Of a stretch of DNA of 64,000 nucleotides, positions 12,937 through 24,810 are shown one piece after another. The DNA is from Stropharia rugosoannulata. Lineage: Eukaryota > Basidiomycota > Agaricomycetes > Agaricales > Strophariaceae. The notes beneath the pieces are model-generated. The model saw only the letters and a program-made list of their open reading frames with translations, was not told the DNA's origin and did not search any database. Position 1 is the stretch's first letter. Every line of letters starts with the position of its first letter. The translations under genes and the position numbers were made by a program. The DNA lies in NCBI GenBank assembly GCA_028532985.1, contig JANCIK010000011.1:744001-808000 (forward strand). The letters run 5' to 3'.

Positions 12937-14459
12937 ATGAGCCGCTACAGCAATTTCAGCCAGCCCCAGCACGCGTCTGCTACAACCTCCTCCTTCAGCG
13001 CTACCCTTACCGTCGAAAAAACAGACGAGCGCGCCTCCCAGTCGGGCTCAGACGACGGCAATTACGCGGTCTACCCCGACACTCACAAAGAAACTGACCT
13101 CGACGGTGCGCGTCCTTGCTCGGCTGGTTCCAGCGTCAGCTTAACACTTCACATCAGATGATCCAAACAACTCCCTCACCTTGCAAACCCTCAATGCGGA
13201 CGGCACCCCAAAGCGCCCAATGAACGCCTTTATGATTTTTGCCCGCCGCCGCCGCCCACAAGTCTCCGCAGAAAACCAGGCAATGCGCACGGGAGAGATA
13301 AGCAAAATCCTGAGCAAGGAATGGGTTAATATGCCTACGGTGATTGCGCTCACTCATAGGCGTCCCCGTCATTATCTCACACCTTTAGCAGTCCGAAAAA
13401 CAATTTTATCTCGAACAAGCCAAGCAGCTAAAGGAAACCTTCAACTCGCGATACCCAGACTACGTCTATCGACGGCGCCCAAACAATTCGAGGAAACGCC
13501 GACGGGCGGACGGTAGTTCGGCCAGATCCCCCGAACAGGCCCTTCTCGGCGAGCCTGCAGACGATGCGGGCAGCATCGACTTGGATGTGTCCCCCATCGA
13601 CGGCGATGACCTTGTCGAGTCGGTATCACCATCCTACACCCGTTCACCATACCCCTTGTCGCAGTCTTCGGTTGACCACGGTAAACATGGCGCGCAGTCG
13701 CGTGGTTCAGGTCACCAGGTTTCCTTGGAACCTCCTTTTCGATCAAACACCCAGCATGACGTGCGTATGCAGTATAACGGTTCGGGACATTCAGAGCGCG
13801 CGGCACCGAGTAGCATGGGCTTGAACGCCTCGCCCCGTATGCCCATAGGGCACGATCCACTAGGCTTCTCTGCCTACGGCCAGCAGTCGTCCTCCCAGTC
13901 CTCAGCCCTATTCAACTCAGACTCGCTCGCATCGCCTCAGGGCTGGCCTCCGCGCGTGGATCGTCTAGCTCCCACCTGGATGGGCGGTGGGGACAACCGT
14001 CAGCTGGGCGGTCAAAAGACAAACGGATATCCATCCTCAGGATCTTCAAACTCTTGGCCAAGTGCGTCCGAGCACCACTCCCCAAACTCCGCCCATCCTT
14101 CATCCAACAGCTACTTCCCAACCTTGAACACGCCATTCTATCCGGGCCAAACGCATGCGTCTCCGTTTCAAACGAATATCCCCCCCTCGCCATCTTTACA
14201 CCCACCACACGCATCGAACTACGACCAGCTGAACCACATGCAGCACTCTTCTTTGCCAAGAGACTTTACTCCACGCGGATATGGATCAGCGCCAACACTT
14301 GCGACATCGTACCCTGCATCCGGGCGTGACTCCCTGCTTTACGGGCAGAGGAACCTGCCCCCTGTGCAAACAATGACTGGATACGCCCAATCGCAATCCC
14401 CGGCGTCGTCCAGCGCCGGCAGCGGGAACGCAGCGCCGCCGTTCTGGACTCGGGAATGA
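12937..14459 (+). CDS. HMG-box transcription factor (MATA/Sox-type HMG)
   Basis: Three exons, 12937-13105, 13158-13324 and 13392-14459, join in phase to 467 residues. A Ser/Thr-rich N-terminus leads to one HMG box: TPKRPMNAFMIFARRRRPQV, then SAENQAMRTGEISKILSKEW across intron 2 into SEKQFYLEQAKQLKETFNSR, followed by YPDYVYRRRP and the basic tail SRKRRRADG (likely nuclear signal). The RPMNAFM entry, the central Trp and the YPDYxYRRRP exit are those of sequence-specific single-box HMG proteins (Rox1/Sox/mating-type class), which bend DNA in the minor groove. The remaining roughly 300 residues are Ser/Pro/Gln/His-rich and disordered, typical of fungal activators or repressors. Known basidiomycete relatives regulate mating response and fruiting, but no homeodomain, pheromone or receptor gene lies nearby, so this is not shown to be a mating-type locus. 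The start is the first ATG giving the serine-rich head; CT-rich sequence precedes it. Confidence 0.9.
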
Positions 14460-16345
14460 GCAGTTTCGAATATTTTCTCACTTAATCTCCCTCATCTATC
14501 CGCAATTTTTTCGCCTCATTTATCTCTTTCGAATTTCTTTCCTACGACTATCCTCAAGTATCTTTTTCATTCCATTTCTAAGGGTCGGTGGTCGGTACCA
14601 ACATTTTTGTAAAATATCTGTTATATAATAGCTAGGTATATCGTGTTGTGCAGTGTTTTCGTTCTTGTCGACCCCTCCGCTCTTCTCATTACTATGAAAT
14701 TATCAGTATCGCCTAACATATCTATGCCAATCCAATATAATTCCCTCGAATGACCTCGCGTTCAAGTTCGGAGCGTGAAATTTGAATTGAGTATGGAGGA
14801 ATCAATTGAAAGACTCTAATAGACTGTGTAATGTATTGGACTAGTTGTATTGAATGACGAGTCTTCGATCAAATAATTGCCGGCGGTACAGTTAGTAACC
14901 TATACGATACCATTGAATTTTGATTGTATTGACTATACATTCGAGATTGTCGATTTACTGCCATCAAGACTGTCGAGATTGGCGCCCATAAGCTGCGACA
15001 CTTTCAGTCACTTGTAGGATCATATTTCTGCGCATTTGCCCTGCTGGTGTAGAAAACACCAATGCGCATCAGCTAGGTCTTGCTGGGGTCTCAAAGTCCG
15101 GTCCTTAGGAATTTTTGTCCGTGTGATATGTCATGTTTGCTCTATCTATCTACCACTCAGATGGGTGGGACTTGTCCAAGGGCACGCCTGACCTCCCAGA
15201 GACGGGTTATAAATATTACTTTATTCCTGAAAAAGCGTGGCATAAACAATCTCCATGAAGAAAGTGTTCAGGCGGGAATCGCCATCATCATGCACACTAC
15301 CCCAGCACCACTACCTAGCTTTACGCACTGTCGTCATATTCAACTACTATAGTTGAACCGGCTAGTTGACTCGTAATAGGACACACACACACAATGATTA
15401 TCACACTGCTTTCCGTAGGGCGATGTGATACGAACACCGTGAGTAGGTCTGGATTGCCGTGTCTTTGCATACCGGTGTGCTTCTGACTTCTCGCTGATCT
15501 GCGCGTAGTGCAATGGAAATGCCCGCGGATACTAAGCTGATAGCATATAAAAATACCAAGGGCCATGTGCAATTTCTCTTACCCCGCGGGTCATGGTATG
15601 AGGCGTTTCAACCACGTCATGACATACTTGTAAGACTCCCTCGAGACTTTCAAGTCCCAGGCTCTGCCTGTGGGAACACGCAAAGTTTAATCGCGTAAAG
15701 GCGTGTTGTAGACCCACCTGGTAATCTTGGATCAATAAAACTGCCGCGCGACGCTTGAAGCTTGAAGCTTGAACACTATACGCAGGTCTGATGAAGTTCC
15801 GCCTAGGTCCAACCCAGCTAACAGACACACTTCTTACCTTACGCGAATCCACCCTGCTGATCCAAGCTCGAGGGTGCCTTTAGATGCACGGAAAAGTATT
15901 TGACCGGTGAGATGTTTTCACGAACCCGCAGCTGCGTAGACAGGACGAGAAAGTAGGATCAGCGGACACAAGTCTCTGTGGCATGTCAGTGGCATGAACA
16001 TGAACGTGTGCAACATAAGTCTATATGGATTTAATGACGATCTTTCCCACCTACAAGCAGTCATGCCAGATATTCACCATTTATTTGAGGCATTAGCTCG
16101 ACCTATAATGTATTCCAGTCATGTAGGAGGAGATTTGGAGAGCAAAGTCGGCGAGCAAGCTTCGCCGTGCCTTGTACACCGGCAACCGGCGCGGCAATAA
16201 CCGGATTGCCGAATATCATTAGCCGCTGGCATGTTCCGCTTGTCGTTGAACCTCCACCATCTGCAATCCACTTGTACCACTAGGGCCCTGCCTTGAGACT
16301 GAGAACTGCCGAAGAGAACATAATACCCGTTTATATTAGTCCGTA
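14460..16345. other. Intergenic, no gene recognised
   Basis: Contains the 3' end of the HMG-box gene (T-rich, pyrimidine-rich just after the stop) and the promoter of the reductase. The short tandem word GCTTGAA occurs three times at 15753-15773. No convincing coding sequence. Confidence 0.45.
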
Positions 16346-17515
16346 ATGGCTCCATCTGCTTATGTAGTGCCAATCGTGGACTCGACTGCTGTGTTCAAAC
16401 CTGATATCTTCAAAGGGAAGGTACTATTCTGCACTGGTGGAGGCTCCGGAATATGTCGTGGAATGACAGAGGCCATGGTAAGTACCTATATTTGTTTTGG
16501 GGTTGTCTTCTCAAAGAACTCTATCTGCCATGCTAGATGCGTCATGGGGCGAACGCCGCGATTGTGGGGCGCAAGTGGGTTCATCACCATGTTACTGAAA
16601 CGCTATTTTTACGCTGACAGCGTGCCCGCCTACCAAGGCTTGATCGTTTAACGCAAGCAGCGCAAGAACTGTCCAAAGCAACTGGACAAGAGTGTATACC
16701 CACACAGGCAGATGTTAGATACCCCGCTCAGCTCAAGGACGCTGTGGCAAAAACTATCCAGAAATTCGGACGAATCGACTACGTCATTTGCGGTACGTGC
16801 ACAAGTGTGCGCTCTCCCTTTAATGGAAAAATATTTACACTCCCTTAGGTGCTGCGGGCAACTTCCTAGTTCCTATTTCTGGCATGTCAGAAAATGCCTT
16901 CAAGACGGTCATGGAAATTGATACAGTACGTCTTGGCGAAAAGATCAGTGCCGCTTGCAAGGACCCTTGCTCATGCTCCGCGTCTTCCAGATCGGTTCAT
17001 TCAACACGATCAAGGCGACTATCGAGCACGTCCGCAAAGCAAAGGGTGCTTACATCCATGTTAGTGCAACATTGCACTACAACGGTAAGTCATTATCGTA
17101 AACCTGTCAGGACCATTTCTCAGGTTCCGCAGGCACACCCTTCCAAGCACACGTATCTGCTGCGAAAGCCGGAGTGGATGCTCTCTCAGCTGTACTTGCA
17201 GTTGAGGAGGGTCCAAATGGAGTTCGCTCCAATGTCATTGCTCCAGGACCTATCGCTGGTACCGAGGGCATGGACCGCCTTTCACCGAAAGATAAGACCA
17301 CAGAAACTAATGGATACCCCGCTGGTAGGATGGGTGTTGTAGGGGACATTGGAAATGCGACTATCTTCCTCTTTAGCGATGCTGCATCATATATTACCGG
17401 CCAGGTCTTGCCTGTAGACGGCGGTACGATGCACTTGCAATCCACCTTCCTTCCATACCCCAGGGCCGTTCTAGATCCTGCAAGCGTCAAGCATATGATC
17501 AATTCGAAAATGTAA
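16346..17515 (+). CDS. Peroxisomal 2,4-dienoyl-CoA reductase (SDR family, SPS19/DECR2 type)
   Basis: An NADPH-dependent short-chain reductase that removes 2,4-double bonds so that unsaturated fatty acyl-CoAs can complete beta-oxidation. Six exons (16346-16477, 16537-16574, 16638-16792, 16849-16925, 16991-17084, 17124-17515) join in phase to 295 residues, the usual family length. Visible motifs: [19 protein letters not shown] (dinucleotide fold), [42 protein letters not shown], the family signature [13 protein letters not shown], and [19 protein letters not shown]. As in other dienoyl-CoA reductases the classical YxxxK of SDRs is SxxxK here. The C-terminus is Ser-Lys-Met, a recognised variant of the peroxisomal targeting signal type 1, which fixes both the location and the stop. 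It stands alone between gene-poor regions; no partner beta-oxidation gene is adjacent. Confidence 0.93.
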
Positions 17516-20500
17516 AATATCTACGATCTGTACAACGAATTTCTTTCTTGATGCATGCTGCCCTACATCCTTCTTTTGGATGGATTCGTTCTATCTCAGG
17601 CAAATCCTCAGGCATTCCAACAGAGACGCGTTCGCATAGGTTCGCATGCTTTTGAAAATGATGCACAGCCTTGCATGGTACTTCTATTTCTCACCACCAT
17701 CAATTATAGAAGTCGGACCTAGTTTCCGGTATAAGAGATGGTGATGGGTCCAAATTTCCGCGTTCAGCTGACTGTCGGGGGAGCTGCAGCAAACGCGCGG
17801 GATGGTAGCCTTCATGATAGATCACCCGATGAGAAAAACTGGACAAGTCCGTTGGATCAAGCGGCCTGTAATACGACGATAAGACACGAGGGATGAGGAG
17901 GCAGAGATGTAACGGTGCTATGTCCTATCATCTCGGTGGACACACCGTTCAATCGAGGCCTGTTGTTCTAATCTACCGCGCTCTGCAGGATTTACCGGCC
18001 AAGACTTGAAATCCTCGGGGTGAATCTGTGACATCTCCAACGGGACTGGGGGATTCGGGCAAAATACAAAGATACATCTGATAGATCGGCGCGCGCCATC
18101 ATCGCCCAAGCGCATGACCGCGGTCTGGTATTCTTGCAATTTCTCCGTGATGGAGTTCGTACTCAGCTGCTGTACGGCGCGCGACTACCCCAGCGCGACA
18201 TGTTGATGATCGTCGGCACATCCCGCGCCCTTCGCAGCGCTGCTGTGCGCTCTGACAGGCAAACCACGTTTTGGCCCGCCACGCGAGCGATATTTTGAGG
18301 AATGACGCCGAGGTCCGAATCCCAACGTGCGCTTCCTTCTGCTACTGCCTGGGAGACATTTTACTATGATGAACACAACGTTGATGACCCCGAAAATTGT
18401 CCGACTATTCCACTTTTTCATCATGTCTCATTATAGCAGAAGGTGTTCTTTATTTGGCTTGTGGACTCTTAGCTGCGAGGTACGAGCAGTGGACTGGTAA
18501 ATATGCCTCGCCGTATCGCCAGCTTTGCGTCTCTCGGCTGCGCTGGGCGTGCGAGAACTTGTATCTTCCGAAAATTTATTCTGTCAATGAAAGTTCAGAA
18601 GCGCATTAAAGTTGGCTGCTTGATGTGGTGGCTTTTGAGCGTGATACGTATTTTTAAGACAAACCTCCTCGGACACGGTGGATGTTCCGGTGAGCTATAA
18701 TCACTTGTGCCTGCTGGAATATACGAATTACAAAAGCTTGAAACTTGCTCCGTCCTTCATATGGCCACTGCCTTTCATAGCGTCAGTATATTAACTCTGT
18801 TTGTAGGTCCTGTTCATTATTTACCTTGTTACCCATTAACTATACAACACCTCTCGGATTTGTGCCGTCTAACGTGCTTAAGCTTTAGCTGTCCTGCAAG
18901 TGTGATTATTTATCCATTAAAGCCATAAATAGTTTGGGCGGGTGCATTTCATTGTTCTTTTCACCATTTGAACGCCGAAAATGCACATATTTTCACGGCG
19001 GAGAGGTATTGAGCACTGAAAAATTATTGTCATTGCCAGCATGGTCGACTTGTGCATATTACCATATGTTGACCATTTGGCTCACTGCGGTTTGACAGCA
19101 CCCATCAAGAATGTGATCACAAGTTGTTGTCTCCGCAATGCACATATCTTAACCATCACAGTGCCACGAGTATAACCATCAAGCACTTGCACTGAGCCTT
19201 CACATACTCTCTCTTACTCCATATACGAGCCGGTAAGATTACGTCTGTAAAACATCCGGGCTTGTCGGTGCGTCCTGGCGCCGCTGGTAAATGCAGAGTG
19301 ATGAAAGCAGAAGATCGCAAAGCGAGCGCAGATTGAGTTAGCGACGCGTAGAAGGCAATCCACACTTCACTTGGCTCATAATGTGATAGAACGAAGACAT
19401 CGTGTCTGTCATTTCGCAGCCAATTCGCAATGCGATCTAAGGCGTAATCGGTGGCATCGTGGATGACACGGAACATAATTTTCCGAAGGTAGCGATCTGA
19501 AGGCCGATTATTGTGATCAAAAATGAGCTCCACCACAGGAAGGCAGTCTGGTGACTCTCGCAAAAGACTGGCGTAGGAGAGCCTGAGGGGATTGTCCGGT
19601 GTCTGTCTTCGAAGGGAAATAGGACTCGACAAATACTCGTCGAATAATTAGAGGTCTTGAAATTTCCTAAAAACGAGAAACGTCACAGCAGATAGATAGC
19701 GCTTAGTATTTATTGACGCACTGACACCTGTCTATACGCTGACTGCCATGAATGCCATGAGCGACTTGTGAGCGACGCTAGCTGCATCGACAAACGCACC
19801 GGACGGTCAGAACCGGCCCGTGGTCGACGCACCTGATTAAATTTCCCCACATTGGGCGTTTCCTCCAGACTGAGCACATCTACGAGCATTAGGCATGGGC
19901 ACCTGCGTACCAGCACAAACAAAAGAATGGGCATGGATATGAAACTCAGAATACTCTTCACGGGTATCACAATGGATTCCCTACCATGGCATTACGCCAT
20001 CTCGACTGAATCCAAGATCGTAGGTTTGCACCCACATACCCCGCAGCAATGATCGGGCGGTCCATGGGTACGAAACATGTTCATTACGTGGGAACACCAG
20101 AAAGCCTATTTGTGCGCCTCGTTTAGCCCAGCTGCGCCTTCCTTTGGTGCAATGTGGAGAAAAAGTCCTAAAACGGCCGAGGACCCTCCAGGCGCTTTCG
20201 ACGCGACCGGGAGTGTACGACCCGAACATAGCCAGACGGAGAGAAGACATGGACGATGGGGAAGATTCGCAGGAAAGACTCCGGGCGGGAGTTAGAAGCG
20301 GCTGTGGGGGCACGAAGTGGGCTGGCAGACTGCAGGCGGTTCGGTTCCATCCCGTAGGACGGGCAGCAACCAGTGTGGTGCGTGCCCCGGCAAATAAGTA
20401 GATTGACGTCGCCTTTCCGCCAGGAAATAACGCGGGTTTGAGGCGAGAAAGCCTTTGCAGGGTAGGCGATTTGAGTCCACGCTGGTCCACGCTGAAGGCG

Positions 20501-23500
20501 GTGAGAGAAGGCACAGTCACTGGCGAGCATGGCGTGGTAATGGTAGTCACCTGGCGCCGGCGACACAGGAGGATGCCAGCATCGTTCGGATGCGACCCGT
20601 CCGTATGTAGCTTGGGCGGGATGGCGATTAACACCGCCATCAGATGCTTCTGACCCGCCAGTTGAACGCTCATCACACACACACAACACTCCACCAGGCG
20701 CTGGCCCACACTCCATTAGCGACGGAAGCCAGTTGTGGGTGGGGCTATCAGTCACGGATCAACGTCTCTACAGGGCATGACGACTGGGACGGGGAGCGTT
20801 TGTCAGACCGCGTATTCGGCAGGCGATGACAACGGTGTGTTGGGCAGCACTAGCTCCGCTGTCAGTGGTATGTACCAGCGCCTGTACTCTTCCCGACGGA
20901 GAGGTCCACGGACTACATTCGTGTATGCAGAACTAGGGACTGACCCTTGCAGCCTAACCGGATTCAGAAATCTTGTGATGGTTGCAACCCGCGATACTGG
21001 AACCAGAGGCTGCAGGGTTCAATTTCAGGACCAGGATGAAGGGCGGCCAGCCTGCGCCACATTACGAAAAGTGGTTTGGAATGGGGATGAATGTCGGGCG
21101 CACCATGTCATCCGAAAGATGTGTCTAACTTTGGAGCATTTTGGAGCCCTTTCCTTTCGGTCCGTCCTCTTCTGCACGAAAATCTTGTCCGGAGCTTCGC
21201 GGAGTTGAACCAGGAATCGTAATCATACAAAGATTGTCGCCCACAAAAGCGAGGGCCAAAGCAACAATTACATAGGTCAAAGGCACAAGTGTTGTCTAGT
21301 TCAATGAAGACATACTAGATGGAGTTACTGCGTCCTTGCAATATGGACTATGAATGTGGAAGACAAAGTCAAGCAAGTTGATGAAATTGCCGATCGAAGT
21401 CAGTATTACGAACTTTCCAACAAAGACGCCTGCTTAAGAACATACCTACCTATGTGCGCATAATTCTCCGGAAGGAACCAGCGTCTTCCTATCTGAATGA
21501 TCAATCGCAGCGTCAGTCGCATGTTGAGGACCTAGTGAATTTCCCGACAAAACATGTTCCTGTAGTCCACAGCGAAGGCGAGACCGTTTGACGCGACCTG
21601 ACTGACCATGTCAACATTCGACGATGACTTATTTTCCACCTCGATGAAGACATATTAGGCGGTGATGTAAAGATCCACATTGCAATCCGAATGTCGGCGA
21701 TACTGTCCTTACTTCATGATCATATACACACAGTTCGCGGGTGTGTTAGTGGTTAGACAGACGTAGATGGAAGGGTCCTTGAGCGAAATATGGCTAAAGT
21801 GGCACAGCAATATTTAGTTAACGCTAGCAGGGCGCACTATCTCGACTTACTCTCTATGAAGCCCTTCATGATGGATTCGACCGGCACTTTGCGTACTTAG
21901 CAACTAATCCTGGGATCCCAGATAATATTTGGCGCTGGAGAAGTAAACATCACGGCAGTGATTGTCAAACTTGTTGTCTTCCTGAGAAGTCAGCCACATA
22001 GTGATATGTCGAATTTCTGGGGTACCCGGAAAAGAAGCGCTCTAGAATGCACAATCGCGAAGATGTCAGCCCGCCATGTGTAACAACATCTCACCGACAA
22101 TTTGGTGCATCCCTCGTGCTGCTCCCCCAGCGTTTCCTTGGGGTCACTATTTTTCGTCGTCGAACAAACCGACAGTTATTAGTACTGTTCACTTCTTGAC
22201 GAAAGGTTAAGTAGCTTACACGGAATACATTCTCCCCCGCACTCGAGGAAAAATTTAATTCGATGAAAGACCTACGTACATTGAATGAATGGTTTTTGAG
22301 TCGTCAGTTTGCATGGGAGAAGCGAAGACTTGAGAGGACGGCTTAGACCTTGGAAGGGACGCTTTGCATAAAACAATGGAGCCGGAACTCTTCTTCCTCA
22401 GCCTGTTGACGGATCTACGGCACGTTTTTATCTCGTTCTGTTTTTCCCATAATTCAAAAAGCGGTCATCCCAATCCAACATAGCTCTCGGATTCAGAGTT
22501 ATATTTTGTATATTCATTCAACACATATGTTGCTCGGGATGGACAAAGCATATCGAACTGCTCACCGTTATAACGAAGAGGACCGCGATATCACGGAATG
22601 CTAGCCCTAACAAATACTCTTCTCGTGCACGGTTACGGCGGAGGCCAGACCTGAAACCTCTCAGTTTCTCCGGATGCAGGCAGTCGCAAGTAATCCCGTC
22701 CTGAACCGGAGGAGAGCATAAAGGGAAGGTTTCCACGGTGGACAAAACATGGAAGTTAACATGTGAGTGCTGAAGAAAAGATTTGCCGGCCAGCTCAATG
22801 GAGAGAGCGAAGAACATATGTTTTGCACCCGACAGCCTAGTACAACTATAAATCGGTCACCGCGTGGTTGCTATGGTCAGTCGTTCATGTAGGCTTACGG
22901 AGATGCACACCACGCCAAGAAGGCAAGCGTAGCCCGACAAAAGTTCGATTTGTTGGTGGCAGGGTGGAACGGACAACCTTCACGTCAGCCGCTATGTGAG
23001 TAATCTACACCATAGTCAGCTTTACTTTATAAAAGGTGCTACCTCCGGAGAAAGATTTACACGCACCAGACTTACAGCTTACTGTTTTTCTGTAAACATG
23101 CACGCATATATGCGCATATACTTTGATTTACGAGGATACAAATTAATTTTTCCGTGACGAACGCCAGCGATATCGAAAGGACGCTAACATTGAACAGCAG
23201 CCGTTTGCATTTCTCCGGAATTCATGCACTTACATGTATGAATCCAATGCGAAGTCAAGACGGGAAGAGATAAATTCGACAGAAAAGCCAGGCCAGAGAA
23301 TCGCAGGTTGACTTGAACAATGTTGTTGATGCGAACTCGTATCCCGAGTGCTAAAGCGTTGTACTGAGGGATGGTTAACATACTTTTGAGTTTATGTATT
23401 GCATTTTAGTGCAGCACTCTATAAAGGAACATAACAGTTTCAATGCCAACAAACGATTAAATGTCATGTAGAGATAGTTTTATGAAGGGAGCCGGCAACA

Positions 23501-23608
23501 TAGAGTCTAGTATATATGATTTTCATAAGTCATTTTCCGTTTAAACGTAAATGTATGCGCACCAGTAGCAGCCAACCTCGCGTACTCCTGCGCCAACAGC
23601 TTGCCAGC
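17516..23608. other. Six-kilobase gene-poor region with possible coding relics
   Basis: No intact gene with a recognisable family. A GC-rich patch at 19980-20760 opens long frames in several phases, the pattern expected from composition. Weak protein-like stretches on the minus strand occur at about 17920-18370, 19156-19970 and 21200-21430, broken by stops or frame changes. The rest (21450-23580) shows nothing I can support. The overall look is of old, decayed sequence rather than of a recent transposon. Confidence 0.4.
19156..19632 (-). CDS. Possible hypothetical protein or gene remnant
   Basis: An open frame of 158 codons on the minus strand with balanced, protein-like composition; the part SDRYLRKIMFRVIHDATDYA and the following Trp-, Arg- and Asp-containing stretch look like a folded helical segment. 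It lacks an ATG at its start (the first in-frame ATG is well inside), so it would need an upstream exon. A candidate is the frame at about 19970-19832, which begins with ATG and a hydrophobic segment (SILSFISMPILLFVLV) and ends at a good donor (CAG before GTGCGT), but the join was not established. I do not recognise a family. It may equally be chance or decay. Confidence 0.22.
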   Translation of the reverse strand: MSSPISLRRQTPDNPLRLSYASLLRESPDCLPVVELIFDHNNRPSDRYLRKIMFRVIHDATDYALDRIANWLRNDRHDVFVLSHYEPSEVWIAFYASLTQSALALRSSAFITLHLPAAPGRTDKPGCFTDVILPARIWSKREYVKAQCKCLMVILVAL

Positions 23609-23897
23609 TCATGCAGGGACCATTAGGTCCCCCCATGTACGCATAGCGATGATTCCACCGACGAAGACGCCAACAGCTGATGCAATGCTGATATTTCCTG
23701 GCAGTTTCTCCGGGGCAAAGACTTCCGTTCGCAGAAACCTGTGTGCGGTGGCATCGTCAACATTAACTTGACCTATTTTTCCGAATATGAGTGACAAACT
23801 TGGAGAATGTAGATTCATTAGGGTCCACTAAGGACTTGTGGTCGTGAGGATGGGGCAGATAGGAGGGCTGGGCGGAGGGTGCTGAACGACGGGCCAT
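23609..23897 (-). CDS. Small tail-anchored membrane protein, probable Tom6-like TOM-complex subunit
   Basis: Two exons (23897-23773 and 23738-23609) give 84 residues. The N-terminus is polar, with YLPHPHDHKSLVDPNESTFS; after the junction comes RFLRTEVFAPEKLPGNISIA, and one hydrophobic segment follows (ASAVGVFVGGIIAM), ending RTWGDLMVPA-stop. The size, the single C-terminal membrane span and the ending of the type D-L/M-V-P are those of the small Tom6 subunit, which stabilises the Tom40 import pore of the mitochondrial outer membrane. The match is by overall pattern, since such small subunits are poorly conserved. The proposed intron (23739-23772) is only 34 nt with a proper GT start, a TTAATG-like branch region and CACAG end; this is shorter than its neighbours' introns, and without it the frame breaks. 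A different small single-pass protein is the main alternative. Confidence 0.6.
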
Positions 23898-24810
23898 GAC
23901 GGTAGATTGGGTGTGGTGGCGGGTTGGGAGCAACGACGACGAGCGGCGGCAGCGTATGGCAATTTGCTTATGTAAGCAGAAAAACAACTGCGTTAAACGC
24001 CTCCGGTGGTAAACTGCTTTTGATTTTGATTTGACCTGTCATGTCTTGGTTCTCACTTGTAAGAACGCAAAAACGAGACGGTGCCGACCCGTTGGTCATC
24101 ATTCTAGCTCACAAATCCTAGGCTGTGTCGAAACCGGGCGATCATAGCATACTTTGTTCAACCTGAATTCATACCAACCATGCGTCATTTTGACCACTTC
24201 TGCCTGACTTACGTCCGACTTCTGCTGTCCCATTTGTCTCCATCAGTCATCTTGAAATCGACAAGACTGAACCGCTGCGTCCACCTAGCAACTAAACACA
24301 TCCTGCACTGTCGACGTAATGTCTGAACGAAATTGGAACGAATGTCTCAAACTCTGGCATAGGAGATTCTGACCCATGGAATGGTTTGGAGCATCTGAAT
24401 CGGTATGGAGTGATGCTCACGCTAATCTGGCAACCTGTACAAAACGTTGGCTGTGGATTCCTGAGCGGCAAGGATAAACAGACGAGTAGGGAGCATCTCA
24501 AGACGGGTAGGGAGCATCCCATGCGACGCAAGATCCATACCAGACTAGTACATTGACCAAATCGTTTCCCGTACTGGACACTTAAGTCGCTCGAAATATG
24601 GATACTAGACATGTTCAACATTCTGGGGTACGCCGTGACCATCGATCTGCCAGGTCTCCACTTCTGAGATGATACTTCCGCTCTCTGCTTTCGAGGATGA
24701 GATTTCTTACCAAGATCAAACATGTTCTGATTCATATTCTCTGTTAAAAGCTGGGGTGTTCTCCCATTTGACAAGTCTTCGCACCTTTCCCTATATTTCC
24801 TCCATCCACA
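23898..24810. other. Divergent promoter region
   Basis: Between the start of the Tom6-like gene and the start of the FAS1 gene. No coding motif seen; a minus-strand frame across 24292-24882 has no family features and overlaps the FAS1 start. Confidence 0.5.

Noticed and set aside
12070..12940. Open frames of about 200 codons on both strands before the HMG-box gene
   Set aside because: They oppose each other, the plus-strand one starts without ATG and ends inside the HMG-box start, and neither resembles a known family. Chance frames of this size are expected about once in such a window.
12937..14459. Reading the HMG-box gene as part of a mating-type locus
   Set aside because: No homeodomain, pheromone receptor, pheromone precursor or mitochondrial intermediate peptidase gene lies in the window. 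In Agaricomycetes HMG factors outside MAT loci are common.
19981..20755. Two long overlapping open frames on the minus strand (242 and 195 codons)
   Set aside because: The patch is GC-rich, frames are open on both strands and in several phases, composition is Pro/Ser/Arg/Cys-heavy, the longest lacks an early ATG, and no motif is recognised.
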